Source: Xylocopilactobacillus apis | Lineage (GTDB): Bacteria; Bacillota; Bacilli; Lactobacillales; Lactobacillaceae | Direction of reading: 5' to 3' | DNA length: 64,000 bases | Assembly (NCBI RefSeq): GCF_033095965.1 | Contig: NZ_AP026801.1 | Location: 310,001 to 374,000 of the forward strand | Part shown: positions 7,882 through 16,089 of the stretch, piece after piece | Numbering within the stretch: position 1 is the first letter of the stretch | Layout of the letters: every line of letters begins with the position of its first letter | Notes under the pieces: generated by a model | Databases searched by the model: none | Told to the model about the DNA's origin: nothing | The model's input: only the letters and a program-made list of their open reading frames with translations | Made by a program: the position numbers and the translations under genes

Positions 7882-8706
7882 ATGAAAGTAATTTTAATTA
7901 CAGGTGCTAGTAGTGGAATCGGTTACTCTACAGCAGAACTATTAGCAAAAAACGGATATAAAGTATATGCAGGAGCAAGACGAGTAGATAAAATGGAACC
8001 ACTTAAAGAATTAGGTGTAGTTCCACTAAGCCTAGATGTAACAAACGAGGAATCTGCAAAGAATGCGATAAAGACTATAATTGATAGTGAAGGAAAAATC
8101 GATGTACTATTCAACAATGCTGGATATGGCTCTTACGGACCAATAGAACAAGTATCATTGCAAGAGGCTCAAAAACAATTAGATGTGAATGTGTTAGGTG
8201 TAGCAAGAATGAGCCAGCTTGTATTACCATATATGAGAAAACAAAATGATGGGAGAATTATCGTGACCTCTTCTGTTGGTGGCAAAGTTACAAGCTATCT
8301 AGGTGGTTGGTATCATGTTTCTAAATTTGCAGTAGAAGCATTAAGTAACTCTATTCGTATGGATGTTGCTGACTTTGGTATTAAGGTTTCAATTATTGAA
8401 CCAAGTGGTGTTATGACTGAATGGGGTTCAATAGCTGCAGACCATCTAGAAGATTCTGGGAAAAATAGTCCTTATGAAAAAATAACAAAGAAAGTAGCAG
8501 ATTACTATCGACAAATGTATTTAAAAAAATCCTCATTAGTAAATGACCCTAAAAAAATTGCACTTATTGTTAAGAAAGCAATTGAAGCTAAAAAGCCTAA
8601 AACTCGCTATCAAGATAGTTTACCAGCTAAGGCTTCAATCCTAATGTCTAGACTTGCACCAGATAAGTTTTTAGATAAAATGATGAAAAATACAGTAGTA
8701 AAATAG
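7882..8706 (+). CDS. short-chain dehydrogenase/reductase (cargo of the composite element)
   Basis: 274 residues, ATG after GAAAGGA. Classical SDR: cofactor loop TGASSGIG at about residues 7-14, NNAG near 80, catalytic Ser in VTSSVGG and the YHVSK pair Tyr144/Lys148, and EPSGVMTEWG after it. The basic residues after the first strand (ARRVDK) suggest NADPH use. The substrate cannot be told. It is AT-rich like Bacillota genes, unlike the IS copies around it. A TATAAT-like -10 at 7845-7850 lies just inside from the IS end. Confidence 0.85.
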   Translation: MKVILITGASSGIGYSTAELLAKNGYKVYAGARRVDKMEPLKELGVVPLSLDVTNEESAKNAIKTIIDSEGKIDVLFNNAGYGSYGPIEQVSLQEAQKQLDVNVLGVARMSQLVLPYMRKQNDGRIIVTSSVGGKVTSYLGGWYHVSKFAVEALSNSIRMDVADFGIKVSIIEPSGVMTEWGSIAADHLEDSGKNSPYEKITKKVADYYRQMYLKKSSLVNDPKKIALIVKKAIEAKKPKTRYQDSLPAKASILMSRLAPDKFLDKMMKNTVVK

Positions 8707-8716
8707 GAGTATATCT

Positions 8717-9475
8717 ACGAAAATAACTATATCAAAACAGTTTCAAGGGTTTGTAAAGGGAATCGGTTTATCCTTAGATGATATTTTGCAAAAAGCAGAA
8801 ATACCTAATGTACTTTGGAAAGAAGAACTGGACTTATCCCCTGCTAATTATATTAAGTTTCTAACTGAACTAGATAATGAAATAACAGATGAACAAATTT
8901 TGTTGTTTAGTGAAGTGAAAAATATAAATACTTTTATGCCTCCATTTTTTGTTGCACTTTGTGCTAATAATGCATTAGAAGGCTTTCAGCGTTTTGCTAT
9001 GTACAAGAGATTAGTTTGCCCTCTACTAATTGATATAACAAAGAATGATAAAACTATTGATATCCATCTGAGTTTTGATATTCCTAATTCAAGTATGCCT
9101 CGCTTCACATTACTTAATGAGCAACTAGTTTTAGTAAGCTTAATTCGTACTGGAAGCAATAAGCATATTATACCCTTAGAGGTGAAATCACCTTATCCCT
9201 ACAGTAAAAGACTTATTGACTATGTAGGGCTAGAGCCTACAATATCTGAAACAAATAGCATTTCATTCTCATATGAAGATACCGTACTTCCATTTATTAC
9301 ACAGAATAATATCATGTGGGAATACATGGAGGCAGAATTAAAAAGAAGACTTGCAGAGTTGTCAGAAGAAAATAGTTTTCCTAATGTCGTAGAAAAGAAA
9401 CTATTTTTTGCTGTTCCAAGTGCTAGATTTTCTAGAGAAGAAATTGCAAAATCCTTAGGTGGGGGGGTGCGTTGA
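8717..9475 (+). pseudogene. AraC-type regulator lacking its DNA-binding half
   Basis: The frame is open from an ACG at 8717, placed 7 nt after TAGGAG where an ATG would be expected; the first usable start codon otherwise is inside the gene. The protein follows the layout of AraC regulators with an arabinose_bd-type N-terminal domain, and reaches the HTH entry (SARFSREEIAKSLG) where the right IS cuts it at about 9462. The rest of the HTH is absent. It follows the SDR gene by 10 nt, so it probably once regulated it. Two independent lesions make it non-functional. Confidence 0.65.
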
Positions 9476-10476
9476 AAAAGTTGGACACGTTGTTGTGTTG
9501 GGTTCTATGGTAGCAGGCCGTGGGTCTTGCGGTGTTGGTCGGGGCTGTTGCCGTTCAGGGTGTTCTTGATGCGGGTGGTGTTGTGCCAGTCGATCCAATC
9601 GCCGATGGCGTCCTTGAGGCCGTCCAGGGTGGTGCCGGCCCAGTCGCGGTTGTGGAACATCTCGTTCTTGAGCCTGCCGAAGAAGCCCTCGGCGGCGGCG
9701 TTGTCCGGCGAGCAGGTCGAGCATGGTGTTGGCCAGGGCCGCGTCGGGGTGCTCGCCGATGGTGTAGGCCAGGACCTTGCCGTCATAGCAGTCGATGACC
9801 GGGGAGAGGTAGACCTTGCCCGCGTCCGTCTTGAACTCGCTCAGGTCGCCGGCCAGGACCTGGCCCGGCCCCTGGGCATGGAAGTCACGGTCGAGCAGGT
9901 TGGGCACCGCCGGGCTGATCTCGCCCAGGTAGGAGCTGTAGGGCCGCCGGGGCCTTTTTTTATCAGCCCGACCGCCTCCCTGAGCACATCGACCTGCATG
10001 CGCAGCTCGGCCACCTGCCCCTCCAACTCGGCGACCCGGCCAGCATCGCCCCCGGCCTTGTCCCCGCCGGCCTTGTCCTTGCCGGCCCTGCCGTCGCCCT
10101 CACCCATGTCCAAACCCCCGTGCTCCTCGCGATAGCGCCTCACCCATTGTTGCACCGCACCCTCACCATACCCCGACTCCCGCGCCGCCACCGCCACCGG
10201 GCAGCCCCCCAGCACACGGGCCACGACCCCCAGACGCACCTCCGGCGACGAGGACGCCCGACGCACCACCCCCGCGACACCTCACGCACCGCCGGCCCGC
10301 AACGCAGCCACCGATACACCGTGCCCCGGTCCGGACCCGGGAACCGCTCCAACGCCTCCCGCACCGAATGACCCTCCCGCACAAACCCCACCACACCATC
10401 ACGCACCGCATCCGAATACACCACAGGACACCACCAACCTCCCAAATAAGGTGTCCAACTTTTCCAACGCACCCCC
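9463..10476 (-). mobile_element. IS3-family insertion sequence, right copy (1014 bp, defective)
   Basis: Bounded by GGGGGTGCGTTG at 9463 (one mismatch to the other repeats) and its complement ending at 10,476. On the - strand lie the OrfA start, a second HTH segment (VAARESGYGEGAVQQWVRRY) with a Gly/Lys-rich linker and leucine-zipper-like coil, then the DDE part (GDLSEFKTDAGKVYLSPVIDCYDGK). A deletion in the catalytic domain joins this to DNAAAEGFFGRLK, and several frames are needed. Both copies in the unit are thus inactive and would need a transposase in trans. Confidence 0.8.
9505..10472 (-). pseudogene. IS3-type transposase OrfA/OrfB, frameshifted and deleted
   Basis: Reading from 10,472 on the - strand: MRWKSW start and GPDRGTVYRWLR; then a shift into the frame of 10,269-9,841 with the second helix-turn-helix and coiled coil; then the frame of 9,907 with the first catalytic Asp (GDLSEF) and the second (SPVIDCYDGK region); then a deletion and a shift to the 9,786 frame with the Glu region. 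A normal IS3 element uses one programmed frameshift between OrfA and OrfB; here more than one break is present. Confidence 0.65.
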
Positions 10477-10479
10477 GAA

Positions 10480-10731
10480 CCGACAAATGTTTATTATAAA
10501 AACTCCCACTGTCTGCAGGTGCTCAGAAATAATCCGCAAAATGGAAAGTTTTATCTGTTTGCAGAAGAAAGCAAGAGCTGTCTGGTTTTAAACAATTGGG
10601 AGGAAGGAATAGAGATCCTAGAAAACTTGCCCTACATGAATGTTTATATCGTAGATCAGTTGTTTTCCTATGTTATTTCGGTAACTGAAGAAGACAACAT
10701 GGTTTTTACGAGAATAGAATTGAACGAATAG
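10480..10731 (+). pseudogene. 3' half of the immunity-like gene interrupted by the composite element
   Basis: Continues the 7082-7330 gene: after the GAA duplication the frame reads the same domain as the 36,517 gene (HCLQVLRNNPQ, KFYLFAEESKSCLVLNNW, ILENLPYMNVY, SYVISVTEEDN) and stops at 10,729-10,731. Similarity to the intact copy is high throughout, so the insertion is recent relative to the duplication. Confidence 0.8.
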
Positions 10732-10879
10732 TTCAAAATTTAATCTATCAAATAATGAACGGAACACTATCTATTCTCCATTCTTGTAAGAGATAAGGGA
10801 TTGTTTGTTATTTACAAATATGCTGGATTGCTTTTCTGACGCCAATATTGATTTTGCTACATTAACTGATATGTTTGTT

Positions 10880-10913
10880 GAACCCGTTGCACTTGTAAAT
10901 AGACAACGGGTTC
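10880..10913. repeat. inverted repeat containing a 24-bp sequence repeated at 13,156
   Basis: GAACCCGTTG and CAACGGGTTC form a 10-bp stem around a 14-base loop. The 24 bases from TTGCACTTG to CAACGGG (10,887-10,910) occur identically at 13,156-13,179, where the left arm of the stem is lost. No T-run follows, so it is not a convincing terminator; it may be a recombination scar. Confidence 0.45.
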
Positions 10914-11010
10914 GTTACGGTCGGATTATATTGTAAATCCTCTTGATCCTTGCAAACAATTGGACACAAGTTACTTCTACGATGTAACTAACCATCAGAG
11001 GAGAAAAATA

Positions 11011-11150
11011 CACTGTCAGAAACTTTAGTCAAGAATTCAAGCAATAATCAATTGATTATGCACTATCTAATGCATACCTATCAATAGTTGAACTCCGCTA
11101 GCCATCTAGGCGTAGGTCAATCAACCCTGGACAAGTGGGGGGCAGGCATT
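11011..11150 (+). mobile_element. transposase OrfA remnant
   Basis: Broken frames read SQEFKQ and, about 85 bases later, ASHLGVGQSTLDKWG, the helix-turn-helix entry typical of IS3-family OrfA proteins. AT-rich, so unrelated to the GC-rich IS copies next to it. No terminal repeats recognised. Confidence 0.35.
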
Positions 11151-11329
11151 TGTCATCCAACAAAACCAGTCAGAGGGCTTAACCGAACAGTTAAGCATTC
11201 TTCAGGTCTATGTCGATGAACTCGTGGGGACAGTAATGAACAATATCGTTATAAGTTTAGATGCGGATATCGTACCTGGTAAGTCTATTGGTGGGGTTTT
11301 CATAGCGACCCTTCACCCTGGGAGGGGGA

Positions 11330-11623
11330 GTGATGAATATTGAGAGGCTATTAGGTTCATTGAATGTGCTTGTCGCTGCTTTGGATAAAGGCGGGAAAAC
11401 AGCCCCTGCGAATTTCTTCTCTGACAAAATCAAGCAGATACAAAGTTCTTGCGATGATCCGGGTGAGTTGGATTCCGTCCTTCAGGAGTTAACCTCATGC
11501 AGGGCAATGGCGCAATATGGCGATTTTTCTTCCAGTGAGGAAAAATGTCTAGATACAGTCATTGATGACTCCATTGCTTGGCTTCAGCCAGGTAAAAGCA
11601 TACAAGGAGAATCAATTGGATAA
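11330..11623 (+). CDS. hypothetical small protein of GC-richer composition
   Basis: 97 residues from an ATG preceded by GGGAGGGGGAGTG, a strong ribosome binding site. Helical, with a Cys-containing turn (SCRAMAQYGDFSSSEEKCLDTVID) that recalls small proteins found in other polymorphic-toxin immunity clusters (possibly DUF6966-like; I am not sure). Its codon use is clearly GC-richer than its neighbours, as for other patches here, suggesting recent acquisition. Confidence 0.5.
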   Translation: MMNIERLLGSLNVLVAALDKGGKTAPANFFSDKIKQIQSSCDDPGELDSVLQELTSCRAMAQYGDFSSSEEKCLDTVIDDSIAWLQPGKSIQGESIG

Positions 11624-11877
11624 GGTGGCGCGTTTAATCTTAATCACGTAACAGCGCTCATAAGAAATGCAGAGGGTCGATTTTGAATCTCCTACTTATT
11701 CATCGAATGGAAAGGCAACAAACTCAGATGAGTCAAAGAGCAAAATGCTAAATATGTCCATTGGCACGTAGGATTTGGGAATTAGTATCAGGATGTGTTT
11801 TCCTTATAAAGGACGAGTGACTGTTAGAAAAAAGAACGTTTCAGTGAGTTTGAGGATAAAAGAGTCAAAGGTAGTCT
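11624..11877. other. intergenic, nothing recognisable
   Basis: About 250 bases with stops in all forward frames and no clear signals; probably residue of deleted modules. Confidence 0.3.
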
Positions 11878-12341
11878 GTGGAAAAAGAATATAAGCGTGA
11901 ATTGCTTTACCGAAGAGGGCAAGTCAAGATTCACCAAGAGACCTATTTCAATAAAATTCAGGCCTTCACAAATGGAGCCGTCAAGACTGATAGGTTTCTG
12001 AGTTTAGAAGATACCGACTTGCTCATCGAAACGATCAATCGTAGCCAATCGTGGCGAGGGTAAAAGAAAATACTTTTGATTACCAAGAAGTTGCGAATTT
12101 TATCCGGGCAAAGGTACATAAGCAGCCTTATTATGTGTTCATTGATGAAGAATGGAAGTATTTCGGCGCTTATCGGGTACTAGATGATCTTTCGGATATA
12201 TACAGGTTTGATGACTTGGTTTCTGACGAAATCAGAATTGTTCCAGACGATGTATCCTTTCATATTCAAATAGACTATGATTTCGACGAAATAACTTATG
12301 AGTATAAGACGATAACAAGATCGAATATCGATACACAGTGA
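11878..12341 (+). pseudogene. frameshifted copy of the 1835 immunity-type gene
   Basis: GTG 11878 starts a protein matching the 148-residue protein at 1835 (EKEYKRELLYRRGQVKIHQ against KKEYKRELLYRRGQVKIHQ). The frame is lost at about 12,040 (after the Asn-Arg-Ser) and resumes from 12,051 with KENTFDYQEVANF, YRVLDDLSD and IQIDYDFDEITYEY. The C-terminal end runs straight into the remnant of the second gene of the pair. Confidence 0.75.
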
Positions 12342-12424
12342 TTGATGCTAACGGTACATGGTCGATTGACTCTTAAAAAATGTATTCCAGTGAAAGATAG
12401 AAGTGAAAGGTAATCACATTTTAG
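12313..12424 (+). pseudogene. remnant of the NTF2-like immunity gene (C-terminal end)
   Basis: Reads KIEYRYTVIDANGTWSIDS, stop, KMYSSER, stop, then KVITF, collinear with the last 40 residues of the gene at 2269. The first 100 residues are deleted. This shows that the duplicated unit was the gene pair at 1835-2700. Confidence 0.7.
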
Positions 12425-12478
12425 AATGTATCTCCGTTTTATGCTTGAAAATATACTTTGAAAAAGTTGAGGATAAAC

Positions 12479-13042
12479 ATGTCGCAAACGAATCTGGTTG
12501 CCAGAATAAGCAGTTCTGAAAGCAGTAATGTTATCGGACGAATCGGAGGGAATATTCCCCAATTCTTCGAGGACACGTTAGACGATATTAAAGGGTATAA
12601 CTTTTACTTGACCGTTCAAAATCCGGATAATTCTCAGGAGTACATTACAATATTTACTCCAATTGATTATGAAAATATGGTTGACAACAATATCTATCCG
12701 AAATGCTCAGTGAAAGTTTTCACGCACCCATTTTCAAAGGAAAGCGCAAACAATCGATACACTGCAAAAACTATCAACAGGACAAACATTGTCGGGTATG
12801 ATAAGGCAGCGGATAAGGAATTTGATTTCATAACAAAAACTGGTTCTCCAGAGCTAATTCAAGATGAAACATATTATTACGAAGATTTGCAGAAAGATAA
12901 CTATGATTTCTTGATGCAAATAGACGAGGATTACTATCCGGATGGTGTGGTCGGGGAATATATCTTTGGCTATGGCGCTGTATACCTGTACAAAAATGTA
13001 GCAAGGCAAAGCATCGTAGCCGGTTTTTGGCAGTTTTCGTGA
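12479..13042 (+). CDS. DUF1963/YwqG-like protein, probable immunity protein
   Basis: 187 residues from ATG 12479 behind GAGGATAAAC; a TTG at 12,458 would add seven residues. The pattern GRIGGNIPQFF near the start, LTVQNPDN in the middle, and a closing Gly-Tyr-Gly-x-Val-Tyr-Leu strand with FWQFS at the very end is the layout of the YwqG/DUF1963 family, seen both as stand-alone cytoplasmic proteins and in immunity clusters. Role in this cluster inferred. Confidence 0.5.
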   Translation: MSQTNLVARISSSESSNVIGRIGGNIPQFFEDTLDDIKGYNFYLTVQNPDNSQEYITIFTPIDYENMVDNNIYPKCSVKVFTHPFSKESANNRYTAKTINRTNIVGYDKAADKEFDFITKTGSPELIQDETYYYEDLQKDNYDFLMQIDEDYYPDGVVGEYIFGYGAVYLYKNVARQSIVAGFWQFS

Positions 13043-13079
13043 GACGGCGCTGTACATAATAAAATGCCTGGCTTATCAA

Positions 13080-13155
13080 GGAACGCATTGTCGGATTTAG
13101 AATTATTCCTGATAACTTATCCCAAGGTGTGGCTATAGACCTGGTCGAGATCCCC
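13080..13155 (+). pseudogene. C-terminal remnant of a paralogue of the 17,458 gene
   Basis: An open stretch reads ECIVGFRIIPDNLSQGVAIDLVEI, collinear with KCIGTLAIKEN and GLSQEMAIDLVEI at the end of the 17,458 protein. It ends at the 24-bp repeat. The part between the two motifs is shortened. Confidence 0.5.
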
Positions 13156-13179
13156 TTGCACTTGTAAATAGACAACGGG
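13156..13179. repeat. second copy of the 24-bp repeat seen at 10,887
   Basis: Bases TTGCACTTG to CAACGGG identical to 10,887-10,910. It sits at the breakpoint of the remnant at 13,080-13,155, so may mark a recombination junction. Confidence 0.5.
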
Positions 13180-13262
13180 ACATCCGCACAAAAACACTCC
13201 ACATAGTAATGTATTAGCAATTGGTTGGCAAAAGCTGCAATGTATCTTGAGAGAGGTTTCTT

Positions 13263-13562
13263 ATGAATGAGGTTATAGAGCTTTTAAGGGAATTTAAAAA
13301 GGATCATTCCATTACAGTTGATAGCGACGATGCATTATTGCTCGATAAGGTTGATGCACTGATGAAACTTGCGGATTTTCTTGATAAAGCTGAAGGGAAG
13401 ATCGATATTACAGATATTCATATATTGCCTTTGTCAGCAACAGGATACTCAGAGTATAGAGTAATCAATGACAATGAATCAGATAATAAGTCAATGTGGA
13501 CTGAATACGGAGATGGCGACTTGCGTTTATATGATGGGGACTGGTTGGTCAGAATGAAATAA
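13263..13562 (+). CDS. hypothetical immunity-type protein, paralogue of the 20,322 gene
   Basis: 99 residues, ATG after GAGAGAGG. Nearly identical to the protein at 20,322 (NEVIE(L/F)LR at the start; ILPLSATGYSEYRVINDNESDNK, then EYGDGDLRLYDGDWL at the end). No family recognised; the C-terminal tryptophan-containing beta hairpin is its most conserved part. The copies differ mainly by A/T versus G/C third positions. Confidence 0.6.
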   Translation: MNEVIELLREFKKDHSITVDSDDALLLDKVDALMKLADFLDKAEGKIDITDIHILPLSATGYSEYRVINDNESDNKSMWTEYGDGDLRLYDGDWLVRMK

Positions 13563-13875
13563 TTTGGACCACACAAAAATGCTGCCCGTCTTCTATCGGC
13601 AGCTCAGGCTGGTAGTGATTTGCCGCCAAGTTCCATGACATCTGAACGAGCACCTCGAGTTAAGAAAACTAGAGATATTCTACAATCTCGCAATGAGGCT
13701 AAAACCAATCCATGCAAGTAAGAAATTATCTAGATCGCTTAGTAGCTGCTCTAGACACTTATATGAAATTAATAATAAATTCAAGTGATCGTAATTAACA
13801 ACGGCAAGGGCAATGTACAGTTTCCCTATCATTCCAGGAGCTTACAGATACTCGAGCAGATAAGATATCTAGTAG
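13563..13875 (+). pseudogene. remnants of the 19,578 gene and of an RHS core
   Basis: No intact gene. Bases from about 13,690 (AATGAGGCTAAAACCAATCC) match the region in front of and inside the 19,578 gene; the middle is deleted and the end (ACTTATATGAAATTAATAATA, then CAAGTGATCGTAATTAAC) matches that gene's last codons. GGCAAGGGCAATGTAC at about 13,803 matches the start of the RHS-core scar at 20,168. Confidence 0.45.
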
Positions 13876-13971
13876 TTGGCAATAGGCGGAGTCTGCGGCA
13901 ATGGAACCTCTCCTGGATTCTCTGCATACAGAAATATTAAATCCCGAGAGCACAGTAGCCTGTGCATCTTG

Positions 13972-14976
13972 TTAGCTAGGGAATGCTTCAATCTCGTACC
14001 AGTCTGTGTCCTTATCTATCAGGTAGAACTTGTTGGACCAAGAACAGACGAGAACATCCATGCTCACCTGCAGGCCGTTAGGGTAGGTCAGCAGGGTCTG
14101 CTGCACTTTGTCTCTGCTCACACTGGCAAGGTCGGAGCACTGTGGATAGCGGTACAGGGAGACATGCTCATCGTGGGGTCTTCTGCATCGGGTCTACTCT
14201 GATTCGAAAACGCTGAGCCTGGCCAGCCTGTTCTTGTACATAAGGAACGGGGCTCCGCGCAATTCCAGCTCATCGTCGGCTGCCATGGGCTCACCCTGAC
14301 CGCTGGCACTCCAGTTGTCGATTATCCAATCAGGGTACGAAAGATACCAATACCTGTATCCGTCGTGATGACTGTAATAGACATCCATCACGTAGGTGGG
14401 GGAGTTGTGTCTTCCAAGGACCTTCAGATGATCGTCAAAAACGGTCATGCCTGAATCTCCGGCTGTGTATTTACCGTAATCCGAACTCTCGTCTACGGGA
14501 CCCTCATCTCTGCCAGGATGTTCGTCGAAGTAAGGGGCCCAGATTGTTTCATCTTGGGCGACGGTAGGGCACGAAAGGGCATCTCCCATGTTCCCGCTGG
14601 ATAAGACCTTCCCTTGCTCTGAGACGATCCACGCCGAATCTGCTAAGGGCTTGCCTTCCTCGTACCAGGTTCTGGCTTTGCAGCCTAGCCAACGATTGCC
14701 TGGCATCGGCATGACAAAGCTGACATGACCTGGGAATGCGCTAAAAGATATGGATTCACAGCTGCCGTTCTTTTTGTACACTTGGCATTGCGTTCTTGCA
14801 CCTTCCGCGTTCTGCCATATAAGCACTAGTCGCCCGTCGTAGGCGGTATGCGCTTCAGCGATGCTTGAGCCCTGAGCGGGTGCTTCAAGTGTTCTAACGA
14901 AAACCAATGATTCCGTATTTGTCGCGCCCATGCCGCCCCCTTTGAGAAGTGTTAAGTTTAGGTTATCCCTCTTCAC
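13972..14976 (-). pseudogene. GC-rich gene on the opposite strand, frameshifted
   Basis: From ATG 14976 (or 14931, which has AAGGGGG just upstream) the frame is open to 14,194, about 245-260 residues with repeated aromatic strands (HTAYDGRLVLIWQ, GNRWLGCKARTW, DGYRYWYLSYPDWI). It then stops, but the +1 neighbouring frame goes on to 13,972 (HVSLYRYPQCSD, YPNGLQVSMDVLVC, NKFYLIDKDTDWYEIEAF), so one indel near 14,185 split a protein of about 330 residues. The repeated strands suggest a beta-propeller-like fold. Family unknown. Much GC-richer than the island average. Confidence 0.5.
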
Positions 14977-15194
14977 TTGCTCATGCGATTAAACGGTGGG
15001 TTCAATTCGCTAAGATAAAGTAACAATTACAGATGGTGATTGAAAACTAATAGGGTTGTACGGGTTTCGATTCTGATGTTCAGTTGACATCAATGGAGTA
15101 AGACAGGGCATTCGTTCTATAGGCTGGACCAAGGCATCGTTTAAAACATTTGCGGACAGCAGTGTTTCCGGTCAACAAGGAGAAGGGTGCTATT

Positions 15195-15668
15195 ATGACT
15201 GCTGATGAGTTTTGGAAAATCGTGGATATGTTGGATTGGAAATATGCGGATAAGGACGATGAGAAGATACTCAAGCCCGCAGTGACATACCTGGCTTCAT
15301 GCAGTGATGAAGACATCTTTGCCTTTGACGAGATCATGAGCAAGCTCCTGTATGACATTGATGGGGATCAATGGTATGCGGGCGACTCAGGTGACGTCTT
15401 CCTCTATGAACGCTGCATAGCCTTGGTGAATGGGAAGCAGTTCTATGACCAGGTCAAGGCAGGGAAGCAAAAGCTCGATCCAGACATGGAGTTCGAGAGT
15501 CTCCTGACCTTACCTGGGAGCGCATGGGCCCTCAAGCACGGCGCATCGCCCGACGACTATCGCCATTTCAGCAAATATAGCTATGAATCCTTCTCCAACG
15601 TTGCCAATTGGAAGCACCTCAACGATAAATATAGCGATTCGAACAGGGAGGATACCCAACTTTCATGA
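15195..15668 (+). CDS. DUF4240 domain protein, probable immunity protein
   Basis: 157 residues from ATG 15195, behind AAGGAGAAGGG; an upstream in-frame ATG at 15150 lacks a site. The start MTADEFWKIVDMLDWKYADKDD and the later DVFLYERCIALVNGKQFY and FESLLTLPGSAW are the signature of DUF4240, common in immunity loci. Stop codon overlaps the start of the next gene (ATGA), so the two are coupled. GC-richer than surrounding genes, like its partner. Confidence 0.7.
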   Translation: MTADEFWKIVDMLDWKYADKDDEKILKPAVTYLASCSDEDIFAFDEIMSKLLYDIDGDQWYAGDSGDVFLYERCIALVNGKQFYDQVKAGKQKLDPDMEFESLLTLPGSAWALKHGASPDDYRHFSKYSYESFSNVANWKHLNDKYSDSNREDTQLS

Positions 15669-15994
15669 CTGAAGAACTGAGTTGCAGCCAGATAGTTGAG
15701 CGCTTGCAGAGCGGGCCGACCATTCTAGGCTTGCCCCAGATCTTGGAGGTCATGGAGGCCTTACAAACGATTCCGGAAGGCGAGCTGGTGGGAAACGACT
15801 CCGAGCTCCTTCAAATACTCGAGATGCTTGATGAGTCCTACTGCGACTCTGGAATCTTCGAAATTGACGACAGCAGCAAAAGCAGATTAGACGCTTGTAA
15901 TCGGTGGTTGGCAGATGTAGCCCAACGGCGCTTTTCGGAAGTAGAAGAGAGGCGGTTTCTTGGGTTTGTTGATGATTTCTCTACGACAATGTGA
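15665..15994 (+). CDS. hypothetical protein coupled to the DUF4240 gene
   Basis: 109 residues; ATGA overlap with the gene before. Helical with leucine-rich N-terminal half (QILEVMEALQTIPEGEL) and an Arg-rich end. I do not recognise it. It shares the GC-rich codon use of its partner, so both probably arrived together. Confidence 0.55.
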   Translation: MTEELSCSQIVERLQSGPTILGLPQILEVMEALQTIPEGELVGNDSELLQILEMLDESYCDSGIFEIDDSSKSRLDACNRWLADVAQRRFSEVEERRFLGFVDDFSTTM

Positions 15995-16089
15995 GCGCAG
16001 ATGCGGAGGGGCTGCCCATCTCTATTGTAGGAGTGCGTCGATTTGCTCTATGGCACGATCCCAACGACCTGTCATGAGCTCTTTGGAAG

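Larger units (their letters stand above)
7331..10476. mobile_element. composite element: two defective IS3-type copies flanking an SDR gene and a truncated AraC gene
   Basis: Both ends carry the same inverted repeat starting GGGGGTGCGTT. The immunity gene sequence on the two sides joins perfectly if the element and one copy of GAA are removed, giving a 3-bp target duplication (7328-7330 and 10,477-10,479), usual for IS3-family insertions. The inner IS ends have no matching 3-bp flanks, so the 3146-bp unit probably moved as a whole. The two IS copies are in the same orientation and very GC-rich; the cargo is AT-rich. Confidence 0.75.
10732..11329. other. intergenic, decayed
   Basis: No intact gene in 598 bp. 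It holds an imperfect hairpin with a repeated core (10,880-10,913), traces of a transposase start (11,011-11,150) and, from about 11,170 to 11,343, an open stretch (SEGLTEQL, then VYVDELVGTVMN and on) of unknown origin without a clear start. Confidence 0.4.

Noticed and set aside
10163-10486. Arg/Gly/Cys-rich ORF on the - strand
   Set aside because: Overlaps OrfA in another frame with composition unlike a protein; artefact of high GC.
10880-10913. Hairpin taken as terminator or CRISPR-like repeat
   Set aside because: No T-run and only two copies of the core; not a terminator or an array. No CRISPR array was found anywhere in the window.
13876-14202. + strand 108-residue ORF
   Set aside because: The - strand reads better (frameshifted 330-residue protein with consistent codon use), so this is a shadow.
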